From the NCBI RefSeq assembly GCF_000981585.1, contig NZ_LN831776.1:3889187-3953186 (forward strand): DNA of 64,000 bases. The letters run 5' to 3'. Of the stretch, positions 34,655-42,507 are shown piece by piece. The translations under genes were made by a program, and so were the position numbers. This DNA comes from Paenibacillus riograndensis SBR5 (GTDB taxonomy: Bacteria > Bacillota > Bacilli > Paenibacillales > Paenibacillaceae). Position 1 is the stretch's first letter; each line of letters opens with the position of its first letter. The notes under the pieces were generated by a model. The model was not told the DNA's origin. It saw only the letters and a list, made by a program, of their open reading frames with translations, and did no database searches.

Positions 34655-35419
34655 ATGAAGACGTCAACGATTGCTGCGCAAATGTATACCCTTCGGGAAT
34701 TCACCCAGACCCCGGAAGGGCTGCGGGAGAGCTTTCTTAAAGTGAAGGACATCGGCTACCAGGCAGTGCAGGTTTCGGGTATTGGCCCGATTGACCCGCA
34801 GCTGGTGAAGCAATACGCAGATGAAGCCGGGCTTGTGATCTGTGCGACACATATCCCCTGGGATAGGCTGGTGAATGATCTTGACGCACTGGCCGCTGAA
34901 CATAAGCTCTGGAACTGCAAATATGTCGGACTTGGAGCGCTGCCGGGCGAGTATCAGACTAGTCAGGAGGGCTACCGCACCTTTGCCAAGAAGGTCTCCG
35001 AAACCGCTCTTGTTCTGAAGCAGAAGCACGGGCTGCAGTTCGTTTATCATAATCACGATTTTGAGTTCGAGCGTCTGGACGGTGTCACCGGACTTGAAGT
35101 GCTGCTTCAGGAAGCGGACCCGGCGGCGTTCGATTTCGAACTTGATCTCTACTGGGTTCAGGCCGGCGGGGGAAGTCCGGTAGATTGGATTCACAGGGTC
35201 AAGGACAGAATGCGGGTTGTGCATCTGAAGGATATGGCGGTAGTTGCAAGGAAAGCGGAATTTGCCGAGATCGGCCAAGGAAATATGAATTACCCGGCGA
35301 TTATTGAGGCCTGCCGTGAGACCGGAGTCGAGTGGTTTGTCGTTGAGCAGGATGTCTGCCGCCGCGATCCGTTCGAGAGCCTGAAGATCAGCCTGGACTA
35401 TCTGCACACACTGCTATAA
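34655..35419 (+). CDS. xylose-isomerase-like TIM-barrel sugar phosphate isomerase/epimerase
   Basis: 254-residue TIM barrel of the AP endonuclease 2 superfamily, the class that includes IolE, IolI and related epimerases. Metal-ligand style motifs are present: YHNHDFEF (His and Glu), ELDLYWVQAGG (Glu/Asp), VHLKDM and the C-terminal VEQD. It follows the first Gfo/Idh/MocA gene by 34 bp with GGGAG before its ATG, so the two are co-transcribed. Pairing of a Gfo dehydrogenase with such an isomerase is common in inositol and keto-sugar pathways. Confidence 0.9.
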   Translation: MKTSTIAAQMYTLREFTQTPEGLRESFLKVKDIGYQAVQVSGIGPIDPQLVKQYADEAGLVICATHIPWDRLVNDLDALAAEHKLWNCKYVGLGALPGEYQTSQEGYRTFAKKVSETALVLKQKHGLQFVYHNHDFEFERLDGVTGLEVLLQEADPAAFDFELDLYWVQAGGGSPVDWIHRVKDRMRVVHLKDMAVVARKAEFAEIGQGNMNYPAIIEACRETGVEWFVVEQDVCRRDPFESLKISLDYLHTLL

Positions 35420-35431
35420 CTATCTAAGACC

Positions 35432-35465
35432 ATACCCCACAATGTAAAACTATAGTTCAACTTAT
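35432..35465. repeat. 34-bp dispersed repeat, copy 1
   Basis: Begins ATACCCCACAATGTA and ends AGTTCAACTTAT. A second copy with two differences lies at 37840-37873. Both sit in the short gap before a gene (24 bp before the gene at 35489, 40 bp before msrA). This copy contains the palindrome AACTATAGTT. Nature unknown. Confidence 0.7.
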
Positions 35466-35488
35466 TCAGAACGGGAGGGGACTGAAGA

Positions 35489-36577
35489 ATGAGCCGCAAA
35501 GACGGAATGAATTATGCGCCCAAGCATGAGGCCAAACCGGTGGTTGGGCCAGATGAATTCGTAATCGCAGCAATCGCGCTGGACCATGGTCACATCTATG
35601 GCATGTGCAACGGGCTGGTGGAAGCCGGTGCGCAACTGAAATGGGTATATGATCCTGACCCCGAAAAGGTCAAAGCCTTTATCGCCGCCTATCCGGGGGT
35701 CCGGGTGGCCAGAACTGCAGAAGAAGTGCTTGAAGACCCGGAGGTCCGCCTGGTGGCGGCAGCGGCGGTGCCTTCCGAGCGGGGGCCGCTGGGCCTGCGT
35801 GTAATGGCCCACGGGAAGGATTATTTTACGGATAAAGCCCCGTTTACCGCGATGGAGCAGCTTGAAGCGGCACGGTTGCAGGCAGAGAAGACCAAACGTA
35901 AATATATGTGCTACTTCAGCGAACGGCTGCATGTGGAGAGTGCGGTCTACGCCGGGCAGTTGATCCGTCAGGGAGCTATCGGCCGGGTGCTGCAGCTGAT
36001 CGGGATGGGACCGCACCGTCTAAATGCGCCTAGCCGTCCTGAATGGTTCTTCCAGCGCGAGAAGTACGGCGGCATCCTCTGTGATATCGGCAGCCACCAG
36101 ATTGAGCAGTTCCTCTACTATGGGAACTGCCGGGATGCTAAAGTGCTGCACAGCAAGGTTGCCAACTACAATAACGCGGCCTATCCGGAGCTGGAGGATT
36201 TCGGCGATGCGACCTTGGTAGGCGACAATGGTACGACCCAATATTTCCGCGTGGACTGGTTCACCCCGGCGGGGCTGGGCACATGGGGAGATGGCCGGAC
36301 CATTATTATGGGAACCGAAGGGTACATGGAGCTGCGCAAATACAGCGATATTGCCCGGTCGAACACACCGGATCATGTATTTTGGGTGGATGGGGAAGGC
36401 GAGCATTATGAGCAGGTGGCCGGGAAGGTAGGTTTTCCTTTCTTTGGAGAACTGATTCTGGACTGCTTGGAGCGCACTGAGCTGGCGATGACCCAGGCCC
36501 ATGTGTTCAAAGCTGCGGAGCTGTGTCTTACGGCGCAATCCCAGGCGCTGAACCTCACCCCGGATATACTCAGATAG
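35489..36577 (+). CDS. Gfo/Idh/MocA-family oxidoreductase (2 of 3)
   Basis: 362-residue relative. The N-terminal glycine motif is weaker than in its two neighbours (ALDHGHIYGMCNGL replaces GxGxxG), although the rest of the fold is kept: the DKAPFTAMEQLEAA lysine region, HVESAVYAGQLIRQG and the GSHQIEQFLYY His motif. The altered nucleotide-binding loop suggests a different cofactor use or a non-redox role. ATG with CGGGAGGGG upstream. A copy of the 34-bp repeat lies just before it, so it may start a new transcript. Confidence 0.85.
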   Translation: MSRKDGMNYAPKHEAKPVVGPDEFVIAAIALDHGHIYGMCNGLVEAGAQLKWVYDPDPEKVKAFIAAYPGVRVARTAEEVLEDPEVRLVAAAAVPSERGPLGLRVMAHGKDYFTDKAPFTAMEQLEAARLQAEKTKRKYMCYFSERLHVESAVYAGQLIRQGAIGRVLQLIGMGPHRLNAPSRPEWFFQREKYGGILCDIGSHQIEQFLYYGNCRDAKVLHSKVANYNNAAYPELEDFGDATLVGDNGTTQYFRVDWFTPAGLGTWGDGRTIIMGTEGYMELRKYSDIARSNTPDHVFWVDGEGEHYEQVAGKVGFPFFGELILDCLERTELAMTQAHVFKAAELCLTAQSQALNLTPDILR

Positions 36578-36614
36578 TCGGTCAGAAGACAGATCAAAGC
36601 GGAAGGTGAATTGG

Positions 36615-37619
36615 ATGAGCACAATAGGAGCAGCCATCATCGGGTGCGGGGCAATTGCTCCCTTGCACGCCAAGGCGATTCAATCCATGGAAGGCGCCCG
36701 GCTGGTGGCCGTTGCCGACACAGATCCTGTAAAGGCAGCTGAAGCAGCCGAGAATTACGGCTGTGAGGCGTTAACAGACTACAAGCAGCTTCTGGGGAGA
36801 ACGGATATCGGCATTGTCCATCTATGCACGCCGCATCATCTGCATGCACCGATGGCAGCGGAGTTTCTTGAAGCAGGCCATCATGTTCTAACAGAGAAGC
36901 CCATCGCACTGGATGTTCCCTCTGCCCGGCGTATCCAGGAAGTGGCGGCGGCCAGCCAGGGACAGCTGGGCATTGTCTTTCAAAACCGTTACAATAATCC
37001 TTCCATCCGGATCAAAGAGACCATTGATTCCGGGATTCTGGGCCGGCTCATCTGCATGAAGGGGATTGTAACCTGGTACCGGAGCGAAGACTATTATACG
37101 GAGAGCGGCTGGCGGGGTAAATGGGCTACCGAAGGCGGCGGAGTGCTGATTAATCAGACAATCCATACCCTTGATCTGCTGCAATGGTTCGGGGGCGAGA
37201 TTGCTTCCGTCACCGGAAGTGTGACCACCGATGTGCTGAATGAAGTCATCGAAGTGGAGGATACGGCACATGCCTGCATTATTTTCAAGAATAATGTCCG
37301 GGGACTTTTTTATGGTACGAATGCGTATTGCGTGAATTCTCCGGTAGAAATGGAGTTTGTCTTTGAGCAAGGCACGCTCCTTCTGCGCCGGGACTGCCTG
37401 TATCTCTGGAAAGACGGCCATGAAACACTGCTGACTGAGCCCGTATCCACGGCGGTTGAAGGCAAATCCTACTGGGGAACCAGCCATCAGCGGTTAATCC
37501 TGGACTTTTACAAGCACGTCAGAGAAGGGCGGAAATTCTGGATTGACGCGGGCGAGGGGATCAAGGCGCTGGAGGTTATTGCCGGCATTTATTCAACTGC
37601 AGTGAATTCCTCAAATTGA
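36615..37619 (+). CDS. Gfo/Idh/MocA-family oxidoreductase (3 of 3)
   Basis: 334-residue dehydrogenase with Rossmann motif AAIIGCGAIAPLHA, the EKPIALDVPSAR lysine motif near residue 94 and NQTIHTLDLLQW (catalytic His) near 180. ATG 36615 has GGAAGG eight bases upstream and is preferred to GTG 36606. It follows the second relative by 37 bp, so the two are co-transcribed. Motif quality is closer to copy 1 than to copy 2. Substrate unknown. Confidence 0.9.
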   Translation: MSTIGAAIIGCGAIAPLHAKAIQSMEGARLVAVADTDPVKAAEAAENYGCEALTDYKQLLGRTDIGIVHLCTPHHLHAPMAAEFLEAGHHVLTEKPIALDVPSARRIQEVAAASQGQLGIVFQNRYNNPSIRIKETIDSGILGRLICMKGIVTWYRSEDYYTESGWRGKWATEGGGVLINQTIHTLDLLQWFGGEIASVTGSVTTDVLNEVIEVEDTAHACIIFKNNVRGLFYGTNAYCVNSPVEMEFVFEQGTLLLRRDCLYLWKDGHETLLTEPVSTAVEGKSYWGTSHQRLILDFYKHVREGRKFWIDAGEGIKALEVIAGIYSTAVNSSN

Positions 37620-37738
37620 CTTCAGGCACATTTAGCCTTATCTTCATAACATACGTTTCTATATAAGATGAACTTAAAAAATCCATAAAAAGGGTAGAAG
37701 TGCGGAGGGGAAGTTTGGAACTGGAAGAGCGGAAGCGT

Positions 37739-37806
37739 CCGCCTTTGTCACCGGATTTCAACCGCAAAAAGGCGGTTCCAATCAAGAAATCTGGGGACAA
37801 CAGCGG
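37739..37806. repeat. long nested hairpin in the gap before msrA
   Basis: Arms, from outside in: CCGC/GCGG (37739-37742 and 37803-37806), TTGTC/GACAA (37745-37749 and 37796-37800), GATTTC/GAAATC (37754-37759 and 37786-37791), AACCGC/GCGGTT (37760-37765 and 37772-37777). There is no T-run. The regular nesting is typical of a bacterial interspersed repeat. The 294-bp gap 37620-37913 holds this, the 34-bp repeat and no gene. Confidence 0.6.
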
Positions 37807-37839
37807 CTGGAAGTCCAAACATTCCCCGCAGTTACGACT

Positions 37840-37873
37840 ATACCCCACAATGTATAACTAAAGTTCAACTTAT
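37840..37873. repeat. 34-bp dispersed repeat, copy 2
   Basis: Matches 35432-35465 at 32 of 34 positions; the two differences fall in its AT-rich centre, where they remove the AACTATAGTT palindrome. It ends 40 bp before the msrA start. Confidence 0.7.
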
Positions 37874-37913
37874 ATAGTTTGGCAGATGATAGGCAGGGAG
37901 AGGGATACAGGTT

Positions 37914-38426
37914 ATGGAACAGGCAATGTTTGCCGGAGGCTGCTTCTGGTGCATGGTGACACCTTTTGAGGAGCTGCCCGGAATTCATGGGATTGTCTCC
38001 GGCTACGCCGGGGGAACGGTAGAGAACCCGACATATGAGCAGGTCAAAACCGGAACGACAGGTCATTATGAGGTGGTGCAGATCACTTATAATCCGGCCG
38101 TGTTCCCATACTCCAGGCTGCTGGAGCTGTTCTGGCCGCAAATCGATCCGACGGATGACGGCGGACAGTTTCAGGATAGAGGCGCCCAATACCGTACAGC
38201 GGTATTCTACTATAATGAGGAGCAGCGCCTGGCCGCCTTGGCTTCCCGCGAACAGGTTGCGGCCAGCGGGAGATTTGAGGGTCCGGTGGTGACGGAAATT
38301 CTGCCGGCGCCGCGCTTTTACCGGGCGGAAGAATATCATCAGGACTATCACAAAAAGAATCCGAAGCACTATAAAGAGGACCGCGAGCAATCCGGACGCG
38401 ACACCTTTATTGCGAAGCATTGGTAA
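37914..38426 (+). CDS. msrA: peptide-methionine (S)-S-oxide reductase
   Basis: 170-residue cytoplasmic repair enzyme that reduces methionine-S-sulfoxide. The active-site motif GGCFWC (Cys10 nucleophile) starts at residue 8 and SGYAGG follows near 33. The GHYEVVQ block and the conserved DPTDDGGQFQDRGAQYRTAV stretch are complete. There is no fused MsrB domain. ATG with GGGAGAGGG upstream; a strong terminator follows, so it is a single-gene unit. Confidence 0.96.
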   Translation: MEQAMFAGGCFWCMVTPFEELPGIHGIVSGYAGGTVENPTYEQVKTGTTGHYEVVQITYNPAVFPYSRLLELFWPQIDPTDDGGQFQDRGAQYRTAVFYYNEEQRLAALASREQVAASGRFEGPVVTEILPAPRFYRAEEYHQDYHKKNPKHYKEDREQSGRDTFIAKHW

Positions 38427-38443
38427 AAGTAAAAGTACGATAT

Positions 38444-38488
38444 AAAAGCCTTAAGACTCCTGGGCTATGGAGAATTAAGGCTTTTTTC
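38444..38488 (+). terminator. terminator after msrA
   Basis: AAAAGCCTTAA pairs with TTAAGGCTTTT around a 20-nt loop and runs into a T-rich tract. The A-run at its left side could let it work in both directions. Confidence 0.88.
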
Positions 38489-38595
38489 TTTTTTTGCAGC
38501 AAAAGTGACGGTAATCCTCTTTATCAAATCGTTTCACCCAAAATATGGGGACAAAAACCGAAATTCTGATCCTACTAAAAGGGCAGCAGGAATAC

Positions 38596-38621
38596 TATAA
38601 TCATAGTTGAAAACGCATACA
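38596..38621 (+). promoter_or_regulatory. -10 box and cre site before the GH64 gene
   Basis: A perfect TATAAT (38596-38601) is followed by TGAAAACGCATACA (38608-38621), which fits the CcpA cre consensus TGWAARCGYTWWCW at all but one position and overlaps the expected transcription start. No clear -35 box was found. Confidence 0.6.
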
Positions 38622-38669
38622 TTTATGGTGCGTGATTGAACCTAAACCATTTAATGGAGGTAGATTGCG

Positions 38670-40028
38670 ATGAGAAAAAGATGGCTAATGTCTGTGCTCG
38701 CGCTCCTGCTGCTGATCTCCTGCTTCCCGCTGTTCGGCTCCAAGGCTGAGGCCGCCGACTACACGCAAGGTGTCGATTTGTCGGGTACCACGGCAACAAT
38801 CTGGTTCAAATCCACCGTGAACACAAGTTGGGTGGATGTGCATTACAAGGTTAACAATGGCACACAGCTGAATCTCCGCATGGCGTACAACAGCAGCAAA
38901 GCCCGTTATGAACAAGCGGTGACGGGTGTTGCCAGCGGCACGGCCCTCACCTATTTCTTCACCTACAATAATGGAACGCCTGCGTATGACACGGGCTGGT
39001 TCACTTACAATGCAGGGCCAACACCGACCACGCCGCCTTCGAATCCCTCTGGTTCGATCTATTCTATTCCAGCCTCATCCATTCCTGTTGCGCCAAACGG
39101 CTCCATCTCCGTAAAAGTAATGAATGGGACCGGCGGGGCATATCCCGACAGCCAGATCTACTGGGGGGTTCTGGGGATTAATCCGGTCAACAAACAATGG
39201 AGTTATCTGGATCTGAACGGGAATCTTGTACCGATCTCCACGGCTCTGAACGACGCTTCCGGACATCTGACCAAAAATGGCGTGAATTATGCGAACATTT
39301 ACCACAAGGTCAGCGAAGCTTCCTGGGTCAACCTGCCCAAAATCACCTCTGGCAGAATGTTCCTCAGTGTAGGCACACCACTGTACATCAAGACGTATAA
39401 CGACGGCTTCGCCGGACCGAACGTCGATAATCCGACTGATCCGAACCGCAACATCTACTTTGATTTTGTGGAATTTACAGTCGATGACGCCGGTTACCAT
39501 GGGAATACTACCCGCGTTGACGGCTTTGGCTTCCCGATTCAGCACCGGCTGGTGAACATGTCGGGGTCTTTTGACCAAACGGTAGGGGAATTTGAATCGG
39601 AAACCCGTGCCGGATTATTTACAAAATATCAGAACGAGGTGCCGTCCGCCTTCAAATCGTTAGCTACGGATCAGGCACCCTACCGGATTCTGGCACCGAT
39701 ACATGGATCTTTTGCTGCTGGCGGAGCCAATGCCAACTATTTCGCCGGTTATTCCAGCTACAACACCCAGGATATTCTCCGCTGCGACGGAGCGCTGACC
39801 GATGCCGCAACGGCTGCTGCGATCAACCGCCATGTCTATACAACGAGCAACTGGAATAATGTCGCCAACTATTACAAAGCCGCTCCGGCCAACTATTATG
39901 CGAAGTTCTGGCATGACCATAGCATTAACGGCCTGGCCTACGGTTTCCCGTATGATGATGTCAACGGCCAAGCTGCCTACCTGGAGGTAGGCGATCCCAA
40001 AGGTCTGATTATCCGTGTCGCCTGGTAA
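38670..40028 (+). CDS. secreted CBM56-GH64 beta-1,3-glucanase
   Basis: 452-residue exported enzyme acting on laminarin-like or fungal cell-wall beta-1,3-glucan. Signal peptide MRKRWLMSVLALLLLISC...AEA, then a CBM56-like module (about 30-118; GVDLSGTTATIWFKSTVNTS and VDVHYKVNNG), a Pro/Thr linker (PTPTTPPSNPSGS) and the GH64 thaumatin-like catalytic domain (about 132-452). Catalytic-type carboxylates are in FVEFTVDD and RVDGFGFPIQ. ATG with GGAGG upstream. Stands alone with its own promoter and a cre box. Confidence 0.9.
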   Translation: MRKRWLMSVLALLLLISCFPLFGSKAEAADYTQGVDLSGTTATIWFKSTVNTSWVDVHYKVNNGTQLNLRMAYNSSKARYEQAVTGVASGTALTYFFTYNNGTPAYDTGWFTYNAGPTPTTPPSNPSGSIYSIPASSIPVAPNGSISVKVMNGTGGAYPDSQIYWGVLGINPVNKQWSYLDLNGNLVPISTALNDASGHLTKNGVNYANIYHKVSEASWVNLPKITSGRMFLSVGTPLYIKTYNDGFAGPNVDNPTDPNRNIYFDFVEFTVDDAGYHGNTTRVDGFGFPIQHRLVNMSGSFDQTVGEFESETRAGLFTKYQNEVPSAFKSLATDQAPYRILAPIHGSFAAGGANANYFAGYSSYNTQDILRCDGALTDAATAAAINRHVYTTSNWNNVANYYKAAPANYYAKFWHDHSINGLAYGFPYDDVNGQAAYLEVGDPKGLIIRVAW

Positions 40029-40101
40029 AAAGCGTATTCCGCACAGTGCACGCACCACGCATTATGGCAAGCTGAGACTGGTTCACTTTTGACACTTATC
40101 C

Positions 40102-40137
40102 AACAGCCCCGGCAGGGTCTAGCCTGCCGGGGCTGTT
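40102..40137. terminator. 15-bp perfect hairpin after the GH64 gene
   Basis: AACAGCCCCGGCAGG pairs with CCTGCCGGGGCTGTT around the loop GTCTAG. It is very stable but lacks a T-run on either side, so it is probably a non-canonical terminator or RNA-stabilising stem. Confidence 0.6.
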
Positions 40138-40300
40138 AGGCTGTGGAAGAGGATGTGACACCAAAGGCGTTTTACTATTCATTATTCACTCATATTGGAC
40201 ATTCTCTACTGCCAATTTCCACTTGCCCGTGGAACAAAATACCACTTCACAGCGTCTACACTGTTAAGACAATTAGAAATTAGACACTGGAGGAACGAAG

Positions 40301-42439
40301 ATGGTACGAAAGCGATTAGGACATATCCTTACAAAAAGCACACTTGTGGCACTATGCCTGTTACTTGTACTGCTGAACGGTACAGTTACGGCTGAGCCGG
40401 CAGCGGGCAAGAAGACGACCGCCGTAATCACAGCGGAACTGCAGCGCGCCTTGGAAGGAGTACAGGGCATACTGCTGTCCCGGCAGCCCTTCCCGGATGA
40501 GGCTGCTCCGGGCTTCGCCAAGAATGGGGCCAGTCTGCCCAAGGGATATCTGGAGCAGACCGCAGACAAGATTCTGGCGCAGCGGGGCAAGTTCGCGAAG
40601 GTGACGGACCTGACCCGTACCGCCCTGGCATACAGCGCTGCAGGCGGCAGCATCAACAATATTGCCGGCATCGATCTGTATCCTTTCCTCATGAACCATT
40701 CAGGGATCGATACGGAAGGGGCCGCTGCGGTAGCCGCCGCGTATGTGACATCGGACAATTCTTATTCCGAATCGTTGGAGCGGACCAACCGTTATCCCGA
40801 TATGCTCTTCTATCAGCTGCTGAAGATGCAGCTGGCGGATGGCAGCTGGCCCTTGGCCGGACAGACGCAGGGAGATCCGTCAGCTACAGCTTGGGTACTC
40901 ACGGCACTAGCCCCGCAGCTCGGTTCAGAGCAGACAGCGGGGCCGGTGCAGTCTGCCTTGCTGTGGCTGAAAGGCAAACAGCAGCCGGATGGCGGTTTCG
41001 ACGGGAAAACGACGACCACGGCGCAGGTAGTGGTTGCTCTATCCTCACTTGGCATAGATGCAGCAGATTTTGCTGCTGAAGGCGGCACCTCCGTTCTGGA
41101 CCATCTGCTGTCCCGGAAGCTTCCAGATGGAGGATTTGCGCAGACCGCAGGCGGTGGCGCCGACATTCAGGCTGCTGCGCAGGCGTATCTGGCGTTGACC
41201 TCATATAAGCTGCTGTCCAAGCAGGCGGGCCTGCTGTACAGCGGACTGCACCAAGCTGATAAAGGCCAGGCTGCCATTTATATCGAAGGGCCGGGAAGCA
41301 CCCTTGCTGCGGGTTATGTCCCCAGCGGGGACGCGCTGAAGGCGGCAACGGCATTTTTACAGAATAAAGGGCTGTCTTATAAGCTGAATACAGATTCGGC
41401 CCGGCCGGCCTTCACGGCTATCGAGGGTATTCAGAACGGACGTTACAACGGCAAGGGAGAATGGAGACTGGCTGTATTCAACGGCAGTTCATGGTTAAAT
41501 GCGCATAAGAGCATGGGCAGGCTGACGCTAGGTGACAGAGATCAGCTGCTGGTCTACTATGCGGATCATATGGAGCTTGTTGATGGAATACAGAGCGAAT
41601 GGAAACTTAAGAATGGCCAGAAGATGAACGGTTTTCCGGCAGCCAATACCCCGTTTGACCTGTATATCAAAAAAGCGGACGGCGAGCTTGGCGGCCTCCC
41701 GGCCTGGGGGGTCACTGTGACGCTTCAAGGGATTAGCAAAACAGCCGACAGCGCGGGAAAAGTGTCCTTTACCGGTATGAAGCCCGGCGTCTATCCTGTG
41801 GAAATTACGAAATACCGCAAGGATGCAGCTCCGGGCATCGTGAAAAGAACGGTTGCGCTGCATATTGCCGCCCCGGAGCTGGACACTTTTACCGACGCGA
41901 AGCAAGTCGCGGTCTGGGCGCGTTCAGATATGGCTGCGGCTCTGAGCAATGGCTACATTCAAGGTGTCAGTGCAAGCGGGAACGTGCTGGCTCCCAAGCA
42001 GAAGCTGACCCGGGCCGAATTCCTGACCCTGCTTCTGCGTCTGCTGCGTGAGTTTCCTGAGGACAAGGCGGTATCCGGCTTCCCGGATGTTAAGCCGGGC
42101 AAATGGTACAGCGGCACTGTCGCCAAGGCTGTGGAACTGGGCATTGTAAGCCGTTCCTCCGGCAAGTTCGAACCGGACCGCGGCATTACGCGTGAAGAAG
42201 CGGCAGTTATGGTAGCTAAGGCCGCGCGTCTATCCACCTACGGAAGTGCCGGCCGCGTGAAGTTTGGTGACACATCGACTCTGCCGCAGGACAGCCGCCA
42301 GGCGATTCAGGCGGTGAACGAACATGAGATTATGACCGGAGACGGCGGCAGCTTTCATCCCAAGCAGGTGCTGGTCCGTGAACAGGCCGCGGCAATCTTG
42401 GTCAGAGTGCAGAAATTGATACCGGAAGTTCTCTACTGA
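40301..42439 (+). CDS. SLH-anchored protein with prenyltransferase-like repeats and DUF4430 (transcobalamin-like plan)
   Basis: 712-residue surface protein. After a signal peptide (LVALCLLLVLLNGTVTAEPA) comes an alpha/alpha-barrel region (about 50-310) with the repeat signatures DGSWPL, DGGFDG and DGGFAQ of squalene-cyclase-like barrels. A DUF4430-like domain follows (about 345-425; FTAIEGIQNGRYNGKGEWRL then FNG and LGDRDQLLVYY), then a carboxypeptidase-regulatory-like beta domain, and three SLH motifs (about 530-712) that bind the secondary cell-wall polymer. Barrel plus DUF4430 is the domain order of transcobalamin and intrinsic factor. ATG with TGGAGG upstream; single gene. Confidence 0.8.
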   Translation: MVRKRLGHILTKSTLVALCLLLVLLNGTVTAEPAAGKKTTAVITAELQRALEGVQGILLSRQPFPDEAAPGFAKNGASLPKGYLEQTADKILAQRGKFAKVTDLTRTALAYSAAGGSINNIAGIDLYPFLMNHSGIDTEGAAAVAAAYVTSDNSYSESLERTNRYPDMLFYQLLKMQLADGSWPLAGQTQGDPSATAWVLTALAPQLGSEQTAGPVQSALLWLKGKQQPDGGFDGKTTTTAQVVVALSSLGIDAADFAAEGGTSVLDHLLSRKLPDGGFAQTAGGGADIQAAAQAYLALTSYKLLSKQAGLLYSGLHQADKGQAAIYIEGPGSTLAAGYVPSGDALKAATAFLQNKGLSYKLNTDSARPAFTAIEGIQNGRYNGKGEWRLAVFNGSSWLNAHKSMGRLTLGDRDQLLVYYADHMELVDGIQSEWKLKNGQKMNGFPAANTPFDLYIKKADGELGGLPAWGVTVTLQGISKTADSAGKVSFTGMKPGVYPVEITKYRKDAAPGIVKRTVALHIAAPELDTFTDAKQVAVWARSDMAAALSNGYIQGVSASGNVLAPKQKLTRAEFLTLLLRLLREFPEDKAVSGFPDVKPGKWYSGTVAKAVELGIVSRSSGKFEPDRGITREEAAVMVAKAARLSTYGSAGRVKFGDTSTLPQDSRQAIQAVNEHEIMTGDGGSFHPKQVLVREQAAAILVRVQKLIPEVLY

Positions 42440-42507
42440 TGGTATAGGCAACCCGGAATATGATAAGCTCATGGAGTCGGGTACAGCCCTAAATAGGAGG
42501 GAACACT

